From JBNKHG01 sp050290225 (lineage in GTDB: Bacteria; Pseudomonadota; Gammaproteobacteria; Pseudomonadales; Cellvibrionaceae): DNA of 23,978 bases. The stretch is from positions 1 through 23,978 of the forward strand of contig JBNKHG010000092.1 in assembly GCA_050290225.1 (NCBI GenBank), written 5' to 3'. The position numbers were made by a program, and so were the translations under genes. Positions within the stretch are counted from its first letter, which is position 1, and every line of letters starts with the position of its first letter. Shown here piece by piece: positions 16,491-23,978 of this stretch. A model generated the notes under the pieces. It was not told where the DNA came from, made no database searches, and saw only the letters and a program-made list of their open reading frames with translations.

Positions 16491-19400
16491 TTATTTCAAC
16501 AAGGGTGATACCATTGGTATCAAGGCATCGGCCCAAATCTGATAGCCCCGCTCATTCGGGTGCAGATAATCAGGCATGATGTCGGCGCTCAAACGACCCT
16601 CAGCGTCAAGGAACTTGTCGCCAATATCCCGATAGATGATGCGCTCGCCATCGGCGTGACCGGCGATGATGTCGTTGACGCGCTGGTTGATCCTGCGCAT
16701 GGCAGTGCCTGGTTGCGCGTCGCGCGGGAAAATGCCCAGCAGCAGGATTTTCATTTGCGGCTGGCGCTTGCTCAGCTCATCCAGCACGGCGCGGATGCCG
16801 GCGGCGATGAGTGCTGGATCTTCCCGACGGTGGCCGGTGTTGTTGGTGCCAATCATTAGCACCGCCGCCTTGGGCGTGATGTTGTCCAGTTCACCGTTTT
16901 GCAGGCGCCACAGTAGGTGTTCGGTGCGGTCGCCACCGTAGCCCAGATTGACCGCGCCAATGGGCTCGAAGTGCTCATCCCACAGGCTGCGGCCCGCTTT
17001 CTCCCAACCCTCGGTAATTGAGTCGCCCAGCATCAGCAGTTCTACGTTGCCCTGCTTCAGGCGGGCCTGATTGTGCTCAAAACGCTCGTCCCACCAGGCC
17101 TTGGCCCAGTATGCGTGACGCCGTGCTGGTGTGGTGGATAAAGTCTGAAGGGTCTTACAACTGGCGGACTTGGCATCGCTGCGGTGTACCCGGACGTTGG
17201 CCACCGAAACCCGCCCTTTACCACCACCGCGCAACTCGAAGGGCGAGGTGATATTGGCAAAATCATCTCCGGCATGGGCCAGGCAACGCAGAGGGAAGGA
17301 AAGGTGATGCCAGCCTTTGCCGGATTGCGCACGCGCGTCCACGGTCAGGTCTACCAGCCGCTCACAGTCGTGACCACAGCGCAGGGCCACAAACAGGTCA
17401 CCCGCGTCCAGTTCGTCCACCTTGAGGTCGAAGCTCAGGCTGCCTGCGGCCATGTAGCCGGACAGATCCAGCGCCGGTCCGAACTCCAGGCTGAGTCCCG
17501 ACAGCCAGGTGTCGTGCCAGCGCAATTCCAGCGCGTCTTCCTGCACGTCCTTATCACGTGTCTCCACCGTCACCCGGCCAGAGGGCAGCTGCGCAAAGGC
17601 ACCGCTCAGCAATTGCTTCTGGTCATATTCACGGATCTCTATGCCCCAAGGTTGCATGGGCCGGCCCACGTACAGGTTTAATTGTTCGGGTTGGCCAGTC
17701 ACCAGACCAGGCACGTTCTCTGCCAGTAGTGCCGGGCCTGATTTGCCCTCGGTATAGTTCAGGCCGTAGCCGGAGTCAAACAGCGGCTCGTAGTTGTCGT
17801 GGTGCGGATTCAGGCGGGCCTGCAGTGGCTGCTTGGGCCAGGAAAAGGATAGCCGGCCCGTGAAATCAAATTGCGGTTCACCGTCGGGCTTGGCGATAAG
17901 CAAGTCCGCGACGCCGGCGCCCTCACTGCCCGGCAGCCAGGCCGCCACGAAGGCATCGGACGCGTTCAGTTCCGGGTTTACCCACAGGGGCCGACCGGAC
18001 AGAAAGACCGATACCACAGGGATGCCCTGTGCCTTGAGTTGCTTCAATAGCGCCAGGCTTTGCTTGTTACCCGGTTCAAACTCCAGGGTGTCGCGGTCGC
18101 CCTGTCCCTCGGCGTAGGGCTGCTCGCCAAACACCACTACCGCCACGTCTGGCTTGCTGGTGAAGCTGCCGTCCGCAGACAGAATCGCCTGGCCGCCGGC
18201 TGATTCCACCGCCGACTTGATACCAGCGTAGATGGACGTAGCACCCGGGAACTGGTCGTTGGGGATACCGGCACCCTGCCAGCTGACGCTCCAGCCACCG
18301 GACTGCATGGAGATGCTGTCAGCACCGGGTCCGGCCACCAGAATGGTCTGCGCAGGTTTGAGCGGCAGCAGGTGATTGCGGTTTTTCAACAGCACCAAGC
18401 TTTCACGCACGGCGCGGCGTGCCAGGGCGCGGTGTTCCGGGCTGCCCACTAGATCGGGACGCCCAGCAAGGGCGCGCGCGGACGGCTTCTTGTCGAACAA
18501 GCCGGCGCGCAGCTTAACACGTAGGATACGGCGCACGGCGTCATCCAGGCGCGCCTGGCTGATTTCACCGGCGCGCACTTGCGCCAGCGTGTTTTTGATC
18601 ATGGCCTTCCAGTCGTAGGTCACCATCAGCAGATCGATACCGGCATTGATGGCCTGAGGGCAGCTGGCATTGCTGCAGCCGGGCACCTGGCCATGGCCGT
18701 TCCAGTCGCCCACTACCAGACCATCGAAGCCCATGCGCTGCTTGAGCACCTCGGTCAGCAGGTAGCGATTGCCGTGGTGCTTTTCACCGTTCCAGGAAGA
18801 GAAGCTGGCCATCACCGTTTGCACACCAGCCTCAATGGCACTGGGGTAACCGGCGTTGTGGATGTCGATCAGTTCGCGCTCATCGATACGCGCGTCGCCC
18901 TGGTCATCACCCTGATAAGTGCCACCATCGGCCAAAAAATGTTTGGCTGTAGCAATCACGCGGGAGTCGTCGAGGAATGCGTCACTGCCCACCTTGCCCT
19001 GCAAACCTTCTACCATCGCACTAGCGTATTCACGCACCAGGTCAGGTTTTTCGGAATAACTTTCGTAAGTGCGGCCCCAGCGATCATCCTGGGCCACCGC
19101 CAGAGTGGGAGCAAACACCCACTCAACACCAGTAGCGCGCACTTCCTCTGCCGTCGCTTCGCCAATGGCGCGTATCAGCGCCGGATTGTGCGCGGCCCCC
19201 AAACCGATGTTGTGCGGAAACAGGGTGGCGCCCACCAGGTTACCGTTGCCGTGCACGGCGTCGGTACCCCAGAAAATGGGGATGGCAGTGCCGCCGTCGC
19301 TGGTGTCCATGGAGGCTTCCCAATAGGCGTCTGCCAGCGCCAGCCAGTCGGCCGGTTGTGCACCCGCCTTGCGACCGGGCATGGAGCCCCCCCCGTTCAA

Positions 19401-19655
19401 CACGGAACCGATGTGGTATTGCTTCACCTCTTCCGGCGTGATGGACTGGATTTCCGCCTGCATGATCTGGCCGACTTTTTCCTCTAGCGACATGCGCGCC
19501 AACAACTGGTCGGCGCGTTGCTCGATAGCGGATGAGTAAACCGGGCTGGCAACGCTTGGCCAACGATTTATGTCACGCACAGGCTCCTGTGCTGTGCAGC
19601 TGATAAGTGCCAGGCCGGCACACAGGATAGTCAACGGTTGAGTCAGTTTATTCAT
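16491..19655 (-). CDS. GH3 beta-glucosidase fused to SGNH/GDSL esterase, lipoprotein
   Basis: The 1054-residue lipoprotein (lipobox LISC, Cys20) joins two enzymes. Residues about 40-825 form an ExoP-like GH3: MSLEEKVGQIMQAE, KHFLADGGT, nucleophile D317 in GLVVGDWNGH, probable acid/base E516 in FGEQPYAEGQGD, and the C-terminal beta domain ending VSVANVRVH. After a short linker, residues about 845-1054 form an SGNH hydrolase. It has all four blocks: S879 in MLGDSITEGW, G907 in NLGYGGDR, N938 in IGTNN, and D1029/H1032 in DYLHPNERG. It resembles PAF-acetylhydrolase-like carbohydrate esterases, so removal of acetyl groups from xyloglucan or xylan oligosaccharides is likely. The paralogous GH3 at 7599-10157 lacks this domain, showing where it was added. 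Usual GH3 of this type are about 850 residues. The start ATG lies 37 bp after the xylD stop, suggesting cotranscription, although no strong ribosome site is visible. Confidence 0.9.
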   Translation of the reverse strand: MNKLTQPLTILCAGLALISCTAQEPVRDINRWPSVASPVYSSAIEQRADQLLARMSLEEKVGQIMQAEIQSITPEEVKQYHIGSVLNGGGSMPGRKAGAQPADWLALADAYWEASMDTSDGGTAIPIFWGTDAVHGNGNLVGATLFPHNIGLGAAHNPALIRAIGEATAEEVRATGVEWVFAPTLAVAQDDRWGRTYESYSEKPDLVREYASAMVEGLQGKVGSDAFLDDSRVIATAKHFLADGGTYQGDDQGDARIDERELIDIHNAGYPSAIEAGVQTVMASFSSWNGEKHHGNRYLLTEVLKQRMGFDGLVVGDWNGHGQVPGCSNASCPQAINAGIDLLMVTYDWKAMIKNTLAQVRAGEISQARLDDAVRRILRVKLRAGLFDKKPSARALAGRPDLVGSPEHRALARRAVRESLVLLKNRNHLLPLKPAQTILVAGPGADSISMQSGGWSVSWQGAGIPNDQFPGATSIYAGIKSAVESAGGQAILSADGSFTSKPDVAVVVFGEQPYAEGQGDRDTLEFEPGNKQSLALLKQLKAQGIPVVSVFLSGRPLWVNPELNASDAFVAAWLPGSEGAGVADLLIAKPDGEPQFDFTGRLSFSWPKQPLQARLNPHHDNYEPLFDSGYGLNYTEGKSGPALLAENVPGLVTGQPEQLNLYVGRPMQPWGIEIREYDQKQLLSGAFAQLPSGRVTVETRDKDVQEDALELRWHDTWLSGLSLEFGPALDLSGYMAAGSLSFDLKVDELDAGDLFVALRCGHDCERLVDLTVDARAQSGKGWHHLSFPLRCLAHAGDDFANITSPFELRGGGKGRVSVANVRVHRSDAKSASCKTLQTLSTTPARRHAYWAKAWWDERFEHNQARLKQGNVELLMLGDSITEGWEKAGRSLWDEHFEPIGAVNLGYGGDRTEHLLWRLQNGELDNITPKAAVLMIGTNNTGHRREDPALIAAGIRAVLDELSKRQPQMKILLLGIFPRDAQPGTAMRRINQRVNDIIAGHADGERIIYRDIGDKFLDAEGRLSADIMPDYLHPNERGYQIWADALIPMVSPLLK

Positions 19656-19692
19656 AGGGCGATTTTGTCGTGAACTGTTTTGGGGTGATCAG

Positions 19693-21486
19693 CTAGTGGG
19701 AGTTTCGTGGCGTACCGTGGCTTTCCACAATGCGAATGTGTTGTTCCTCCATGGCCATGTCTCCACCGTCGGCCAGTTGGGTCACCGAATTGCGGTAGAT
19801 TTCCTGCCAGGGAGTTTGGTTGGCCAATTTCTTCGGCTGCCAGGCCGCGCGCCGGCGTTCCAGCTCGGTATCGGACAGCAGCACATCAACGCGGTTACAA
19901 TTCAAGTCAATGTCAATGATGTCGTTGGTCTGTAGCAACGCCAAGCCTCCGCCAGCAGCGGCTTCCGGCGAGGCATTGAGGATGGACGGGCTGGCGGAGG
20001 TGCCACTTTGGCGACCGTCCCCCAAGCACGGGAGGGCGTTGATTCCACGCTGAATCAAATAGGACGGTGGTCGCATGTTTACCACTTCCGCCGAACCCGG
20101 ATAACCCAATGGTCCGCAATTCCTTATGACCAATACGCAACGTTCGTCCACTGCCAAGGCCGGATCGTCGATCCGGTGGTGATAATCTTCTGGGCCGTCA
20201 AACACGATGGCCCGGCCCCGGAACACGTTTGGACGCTCCGGGTCAGACAGGAAGCGTTGCTTGAAATCTTCGCCGATTACGGACTTCTTCATGATTGCGC
20301 TATCGAATAAATTCCCACGCATAATGGCAAACCCCGCATTAGTCCGAAGCGGCTCTGAGAAGGGCTTGATGACCCGCACGTCACGCGAGTGAATATTGCT
20401 GTAGTTTTCGCCAATGCTGCGTCCACTCACAGTGCAGCATTCGCCATTGACGAGCCCGGCGCGCAACAGTTCACCTATCACCGCCGGTACTCCGCCGGCG
20501 CGGAAAAACTCCTCACCCAGGTATTCGCCAGCTGGCTGGCAGTTCACCAGTAACGGTATTTTCTCGCCGTGTGTCTGCCAGTCGTCAATGGACAGGTCAA
20601 CGCCCATGCGATTGGCGATGGCCTGCAGGTGTGGCGGTGCGTTGGTGGAACCGCCGATGGCGGAACAAAGGCGGATAGCGTTGAGGAACGCCTCTCGGGT
20701 CATAACGTCGGATGGCTTCAGATCTTCCCACACCATATCCACAATGCGCTGGCCGGTGTAAAAGGCTATTTGCGGGCGCTCCTTGTAAGTCGCCGGAATT
20801 GCGGCGCAGCCGGGCAACGACATGCCGAGCGCTTCGGCCAGGCTGTTCATAGTCAGCGCAGTGCCCATGGTGTTGCAGTGACCAGGACTTGGCGCGCTGT
20901 CGGTGACGTTTTCCATAAAGCGTTCATAGTCTATGTCACCGCGCGCATAATCCTCACGTGAGCGCCATATTATTGTGCCGGAGCCAACTCGCTGCTCGAT
21001 CGTGGACGCGTGCCTGTCCCACCCATTGAGCATGGGACCGCCGGACAAAACGATGGCGGGGATGTTGACGGCAGCAGCAGCCATCAGTAGCGCCGGGGTG
21101 GTTTTATCACAGCCGGTGGTGAGTACCACGCCATCGAGGGGATACCCATACAGAATTTCCACTAGGCCCAGGTAGGCCAGGTTGCGATCCAACGCGGCAG
21201 TGGGCCGCTTACCCATTTCGTGAATGGTGTGCACGGGAAATTCGAAGGGCACACCTCCGGCATCGCGGATACCGTCGCGTACGCGCTGTGCCAGTTGCAA
21301 ATGGTGGCGGTTGCAGGGCGACAGATCGGAACCGGTTTGCGCGATGCCGATAATGGGCTTGCCCGATTGTAGTTCCTCGCGGGTCAGGCCGTAATTCAGG
21401 TAGCGCTCGATGTAGATGGCGGTCTGGTCTGGCTGGCTGGGGTCGTTAAACCAGTCGCTGGAGCGCAATTTGCGGGCTTTGGTCAT
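19693..21486 (-). CDS. xylD: XylD-type D-xylonate dehydratase (IlvD/EDD family)
   Basis: The 597-residue Fe-S enzyme dehydrates a pentonate, most likely D-xylonate to 2-keto-3-deoxy-D-xylonate. It can be followed along nearly its whole length against the recalled Caulobacter XylD: RSSDWFNDPSQPDQTA, GIAQTGSDLSPCNRHH, VLTTGCDKTTPALLMAA, GHCNTMGTA, GDGRQSGTSASPSILNASPE and MTPWQEIYR-like QTPWQEIYRN. The three cluster cysteines fall at about C58, C126 and C204. The start is ATG 21484-21486; a TTG six codons upstream is an alternative, and no strong ribosome site is seen for either. It lies 97 bp after xylX and 37 bp before the GH3-SGNH gene. L-arabinonate or another pentonate/hexonate as substrate cannot be excluded, since these dehydratases are often promiscuous. 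Confidence 0.9.
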   Translation of the reverse strand: MTKARKLRSSDWFNDPSQPDQTAIYIERYLNYGLTREELQSGKPIIGIAQTGSDLSPCNRHHLQLAQRVRDGIRDAGGVPFEFPVHTIHEMGKRPTAALDRNLAYLGLVEILYGYPLDGVVLTTGCDKTTPALLMAAAAVNIPAIVLSGGPMLNGWDRHASTIEQRVGSGTIIWRSREDYARGDIDYERFMENVTDSAPSPGHCNTMGTALTMNSLAEALGMSLPGCAAIPATYKERPQIAFYTGQRIVDMVWEDLKPSDVMTREAFLNAIRLCSAIGGSTNAPPHLQAIANRMGVDLSIDDWQTHGEKIPLLVNCQPAGEYLGEEFFRAGGVPAVIGELLRAGLVNGECCTVSGRSIGENYSNIHSRDVRVIKPFSEPLRTNAGFAIMRGNLFDSAIMKKSVIGEDFKQRFLSDPERPNVFRGRAIVFDGPEDYHHRIDDPALAVDERCVLVIRNCGPLGYPGSAEVVNMRPPSYLIQRGINALPCLGDGRQSGTSASPSILNASPEAAAGGGLALLQTNDIIDIDLNCNRVDVLLSDTELERRRAAWQPKKLANQTPWQEIYRNSVTQLADGGDMAMEEQHIRIVESHGTPRNSH

Positions 21487-21583
21487 GGTTTTCGTTTGGC
21501 TCAAATTAGTTCAATAATGTTTTGTTCAATAACCGGTGAGCGCTAGTTTGGGTAACGCTGTTGCAAAGCACCGAACAGTTACC

Positions 21584-22789
21584 TCACAACAAACCACGCT
21601 GGCTCAAATTACGCATCAATGCCGCGATGCCAAATTGCCATGGCGGTGCCTGGTCGCTGGTAGTGACGCTGTTCACCAACGCGCCCAATTTTGGCGAGTG
21701 GATGGTGACCCGGTCGCCCAGTTTGTGAGTAAAGCCCTGACCGGCCTGATCCCGGTCTTTTGTAGGCGCGAACAAAGTGCCCGTGAATAGGGCAAAGCCG
21801 TCCGGATATTGGTGGCAGTCGCTGATGGTTTGGCTCACCAGGTCCAGGGGATCACGGCTGATAGCACTCATAGGGCTGACCTCGCGCAGCGCAAACCCGT
21901 CCTCGCCGTCGATGGCCAAACCGATGTCGACCTGGCGTACGTCATCCAGGGAAAAGCTGTCGTCAAACAAGCGTATCCAGGGGCCGAGTGAGCAGGACGC
22001 ATTGTTGTCCTTGGCCTTGCCCAGTAACAGTGCGCTACGACCTTCGATATCCCGTAGGTTGACGTCGTTACCGAGTGTGGCACCAACCACCCTACCCTGA
22101 CTGTCCACCAGCAAAACCAATTCCGGTTCCGGGTTGTTCCAATTGGAGACTGGGTGCAGACCCACCTGTTCGCCCGGGCCTACGGCAGACAGAGGCTGTG
22201 CCTTAGTGAACACCTCGGCGAACGGACCGATGCCTACTTCTAGATACTGGGACCAAATACCGTTGGCTTGCAGCGCTGCCTTCAGCGCATTGGCTGTCTC
22301 CGAACCGGGTTTGACCTTGGACAGGTTGCCACCAATGGCGCCCGTCAATTGGGCGCGGAGAGACTGGGCCTTGGCCGGGTCGCCGCCGGCGCGCTCTTCA
22401 ATCACCCGCTCCAGCATGCTAATGGCAAAGGTAACCCCGCAGGCCTTGATAGCCTGCAGGTCCACTGGCGCCAGCAGGTAGGGCATTTCGGCATCACGCT
22501 TACGCTGCTCCAGGGGCGCCATCGTGTTGGTTAACAACTGGTCGACACTGCACAAGCGGCGCATGTCCTTGAGATCGGCTCGGTCACTGCTAAAACCTTG
22601 CTCCAGTAATTGCGACAAGGTTGGCGCCAGGGCACTCAAGTCAAATACGCCGTCTGGGTTCAACCAAACCGGACTTGGTCCGGCAACACTGCCGGTTTGG
22701 CTTGCTGGTAACCAGACCCGTCCCACTAAAGTGCCGGTCAGGCCGTCTTCGGGTAGCACCGAATGTAGATTTTTGTTTACAAGTGTCAC
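21584..22789 (-). CDS. xylX: XylX-type 2-keto-3-deoxy-pentonate dehydratase (FAH family)
   Basis: The 401-residue fumarylacetoacetate-hydrolase-fold enzyme is expected to convert 2-keto-3-deoxy-D-xylonate to 2-oxoglutarate semialdehyde. It matches the recalled Caulobacter XylX through LLAPVDLQAIKACGVTFAISMLERVIEERA, SQYLEVGIGPFAEVFTKAQPLS, HPVSNWNNPEPELVLLVDS, LGNDVNLRDIEGRSALLLGKAKDNNASC, HQYPDGFALFTGTLFAP and RDQAGQGFTHKLGD. The start chosen is GTG at 22787-22789, with GAGG five bases before it. The frame is open to a TTG at 22810 next to the palindromic operator, and a later GTG (22759) aligns best with the Caulobacter N-terminus. Its neighbours, a lactonase upstream and xylD downstream, are those of a Weimberg operon. 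Cytosolic. Substrate stereochemistry (xylose versus arabinose branch) is inferred. Confidence 0.88.
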   Translation of the reverse strand: MTLVNKNLHSVLPEDGLTGTLVGRVWLPASQTGSVAGPSPVWLNPDGVFDLSALAPTLSQLLEQGFSSDRADLKDMRRLCSVDQLLTNTMAPLEQRKRDAEMPYLLAPVDLQAIKACGVTFAISMLERVIEERAGGDPAKAQSLRAQLTGAIGGNLSKVKPGSETANALKAALQANGIWSQYLEVGIGPFAEVFTKAQPLSAVGPGEQVGLHPVSNWNNPEPELVLLVDSQGRVVGATLGNDVNLRDIEGRSALLLGKAKDNNASCSLGPWIRLFDDSFSLDDVRQVDIGLAIDGEDGFALREVSPMSAISRDPLDLVSQTISDCHQYPDGFALFTGTLFAPTKDRDQAGQGFTHKLGDRVTIHSPKLGALVNSVTTSDQAPPWQFGIAALMRNLSQRGLL

Positions 22790-22800
22790 TATTGCCTCGA
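22787..22800 (-). promoter_or_regulatory. Ribosome binding site deciding the xylX GTG start
   Basis: GAGG lies five bases before GTG on the minus strand, the only plausible Shine-Dalgarno near the three candidate starts TTG 22810, GTG 22789 and GTG 22759. Confidence 0.45.
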
Positions 22801-22815
22801 CTAATGCCAAATTGC

Positions 22816-22829
22816 TGTAAACGTTTACA
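22816..22829. promoter_or_regulatory. LacI-family-type operator upstream of xylX
   Basis: TGTAAACGTTTACA is a perfect 14-bp palindrome with the central CG characteristic of LacI/GalR-family operators. The symmetry extends to 22 bp (22812-22833; flanks TTGC and ACAA, one mismatch). It is 27-40 bp upstream of the xylX GTG start, in the 78-bp gap after xylC, where it could block a promoter for xylX-xylD and perhaps the hydrolase genes downstream. The regulator gene is not in the window. Confidence 0.7.
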
Positions 22830-22867
22830 ACAATAGTTTAAAAGTAATGCTCCAAGACGCAGAATCC

Positions 22868-23755
22868 TCAACCTAAAAACAGAGGTGTCTCCAGACCGGT
22901 AACGCCCGGCTGGCAACGGAACAGACCTCCAGCCATCGGCTGTCTCTCCAATTCTGGCGGGTTCAGGCCTTTGCGGGCACTGGTGATGTAGAGGGTGTCC
23001 AGCTTCGACCCCGCGAAGGTGCAACTGGTAACGTTGGCCACAGGCAGCTTTAATCGCGCCAGCCGTTCACCCGATGGCGATACCCGAGTGATACACCAGC
23101 CGCCCCAGTGGCACACCCACAGGCATCCCTCAGCATCCACTGTCATACCGTCCGGGTAGCCCTCACCTTCCTTTAACTCGAGAAACAACCGTTTGTTCTG
23201 CAGTTGGTCATTATTATCCATGTCAAAGGCGTAAATCCGCCGCCTCAGGGTGTCAGTGTGGTAGAGGGTGTGGCCATCCGGGCTGAAAGTGGGACCATTG
23301 GTGATTACGTACTCAGTGTCGGCGACTTGCCAACGCAGGTCAGTATCCAGTCGGTAAAGGGAGCCGGTAGCCTGGCATTCGCCATCATCCATGCTGCCAG
23401 CCCAGAAGCGTCCTTGAGGGTCAGCCTTACCATCATTAAAGCGATTGGAGGGCAGATCCTGCTCGGGACCGCCAAGCAACTGCAAATGTGGAGTGTCTCC
23501 GTTGAATTCAAGCAATGCGAAGCCGTTGCGGGTAGCTGCCACGAAGCCACCCTCTGCACGCGGTGCCAAGGCAGACAGCTGCGCGTCCAAGGGCCAGCTG
23601 TGTTGAGCCCCGGTTTGGTGGTGATGGCGGTGCAATTGATGTCCCTTGATGTCCACCCAGTAGAGGGCTTGTTCCCGCTCCACCCAAACAGGACCTTCGC
23701 CCAGTTCTGCCTGAGCGGGCCAGACGCACTGCGGTGTTATGGGCAACTCGTACAC
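22868..23755 (-). CDS. xylC: XylC-type pentonolactonase (SMP-30/gluconolactonase family)
   Basis: The 295-residue six-bladed propeller metalloenzyme should open the xylono- (or arabino-) lactone made by a sugar dehydrogenase. Metal and substrate residues align with SMP-30: E20 in AELGEGPVW, N107 in NRFNDGKADPQGRFWAGSMD, N153 in VITNGPTFSPDG, and D202 in EGYPDGMTVDAEGCLWVCHWGG. The start is a GTG at 23753-23755, three bases after the transporter stop, with a strong GGAGGG site about eight bases upstream inside the transporter gene, so the two are tightly coupled. It is followed by xylX after 78 bp. Gene context favours the xylose pathway; an L-arabinolactonase role is possible. Confidence 0.88.
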   Translation of the reverse strand: MYELPITPQCVWPAQAELGEGPVWVEREQALYWVDIKGHQLHRHHHQTGAQHSWPLDAQLSALAPRAEGGFVAATRNGFALLEFNGDTPHLQLLGGPEQDLPSNRFNDGKADPQGRFWAGSMDDGECQATGSLYRLDTDLRWQVADTEYVITNGPTFSPDGHTLYHTDTLRRRIYAFDMDNNDQLQNKRLFLELKEGEGYPDGMTVDAEGCLWVCHWGGWCITRVSPSGERLARLKLPVANVTSCTFAGSKLDTLYITSARKGLNPPELERQPMAGGLFRCQPGVTGLETPLFLG

Positions 23756-23758
23756 GGT

Positions 23759-23978
23759 CTATCCCTCCATGTTCTCGAGTTCAAGGCCCTTGGTTTCATG
23801 CACGCACTTGGCCACAAACAACACAGAAATCGCCGCGCACAGAGCGTAGATGCCGTAACTGCCAGACAGCTGGATGGTCGCCAACAGTATGGGGAAGCTC
23901 AGCGTGATGCCGAAATTGGCCAGCCACTGCACCAGGCCGCTGACCGCCAGGCCGGAACCGCGCATCTGATTGGGAAAC
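23759..23978 (-). CDS. MFS sugar:proton symporter, C-terminal end (partial)
   Basis: Only the last 72 residues are in the window; the 5' part runs off the right edge. The segment FPNQMRGSGLAVSGLVQWLANFGITLSFPILL resembles the P(N)xxRG cytoplasmic loop and helix near the end of sugar porters such as XylE/GalP. A final transmembrane helix (YGIYALCAAISVLFVAKCV) and the tail ETKGLELENMEG, close to the family's PETKG motif, follow. It would import a pentose, probably xylose or arabinose, across the inner membrane. The stop lies three bases before the lactonase start, and the ribosome site for that gene is inside this reading frame, so the genes form an operon. The exact substrate is not determinable here. 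Confidence 0.85.
   Translation of the reverse strand, partial: FPNQMRGSGLAVSGLVQWLANFGITLSFPILLATIQLSGSYGIYALCAAISVLFVAKCVHETKGLELENMEG

Noticed and set aside
18579..19487. 302-residue plus-strand open frame
   Set aside because: It is a mirror of the second GH3 gene with no family signature; the same kind of shadow is seen over the paralog.
1..23978. CRISPR array, tRNA or rRNA genes
   Set aside because: No regularly spaced direct repeats, cloverleaf patterns or conserved rRNA stretches were seen on either strand.

Overview
The window suggests a polysaccharide-degrading gammaproteobacterium of the Cellvibrionaceae type (Cellvibrio/Saccharophagus-like). This is inferred from the crowd of secreted, lipoprotein-anchored glycoside hydrolases, the serine-poor CBM2/PKD modules, the GC content near 50-55% and the oxidative pentose pathway; no rRNA or other taxonomic marker is present. 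Nearly all intact genes lie on the minus strand and form one plant cell-wall (hemicellulose, probably xyloglucan and/or arabinoxylan) utilisation locus.

Layout, left to right. (1) 1-2147 is a scarred left edge: imperfect hairpins, the C-terminal remnant of a GH42-type beta-galactosidase (minus), a terminator-like hairpin, and an intact IS4-type insertion sequence whose candidate ends are at about 584 and 2147. (2) 2190-4259 is the only intact plus-strand gene, a secreted GH42-type beta-galactosidase. (3) 4260-5721 is a graveyard: a 120-bp inverted-repeat element, a broken DUF4380-like gene (plus), and a PKD-CBM2 fragment (minus) inactivated by a 5-bp duplication and an amber codon. (4) 5791-7095 is a GH5 (subfamily 4-like) endoglucanase/xyloglucanase lipoprotein, followed by about 500 bp of non-coding DNA with palindromes. 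(5) 7599-19655, read right to left, holds a GH3 with a C-terminal SGNH esterase domain, a GH95 alpha-L-fucosidase, two GH43 enzymes, and a second, paralogous GH3 without the esterase. (6) 19693-23978 holds genes for oxidative pentose catabolism: XylD-type aldonate dehydratase, XylX-type 2-keto-3-deoxy-pentonate dehydratase, XylC-type lactonase, and the C-terminal end of an MFS sugar transporter.

Working model (inference): the GH5 cuts the backbone in or at the outer membrane. GH95 (fucose/galactose caps), GH42 (galactose), GH43 (arabinose/xylose), the esterase domain (acetyl groups) and the two GH3 enzymes (terminal glucose) trim the oligosaccharides in the periplasm. The released pentose enters by the MFS transporter and is converted through lactone, aldonate and 2-keto-3-deoxy-pentonate to 2-oxoglutarate semialdehyde (Weimberg route). 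The pentose dehydrogenase, semialdehyde dehydrogenase, TonB receptor and regulator are not in the window and would be expected beyond its right edge or elsewhere. A perfect 14-bp LacI-family-type palindrome sits in front of xylX, so the pentose genes and perhaps the downstream hydrolases are probably under a sugar-sensing repressor.
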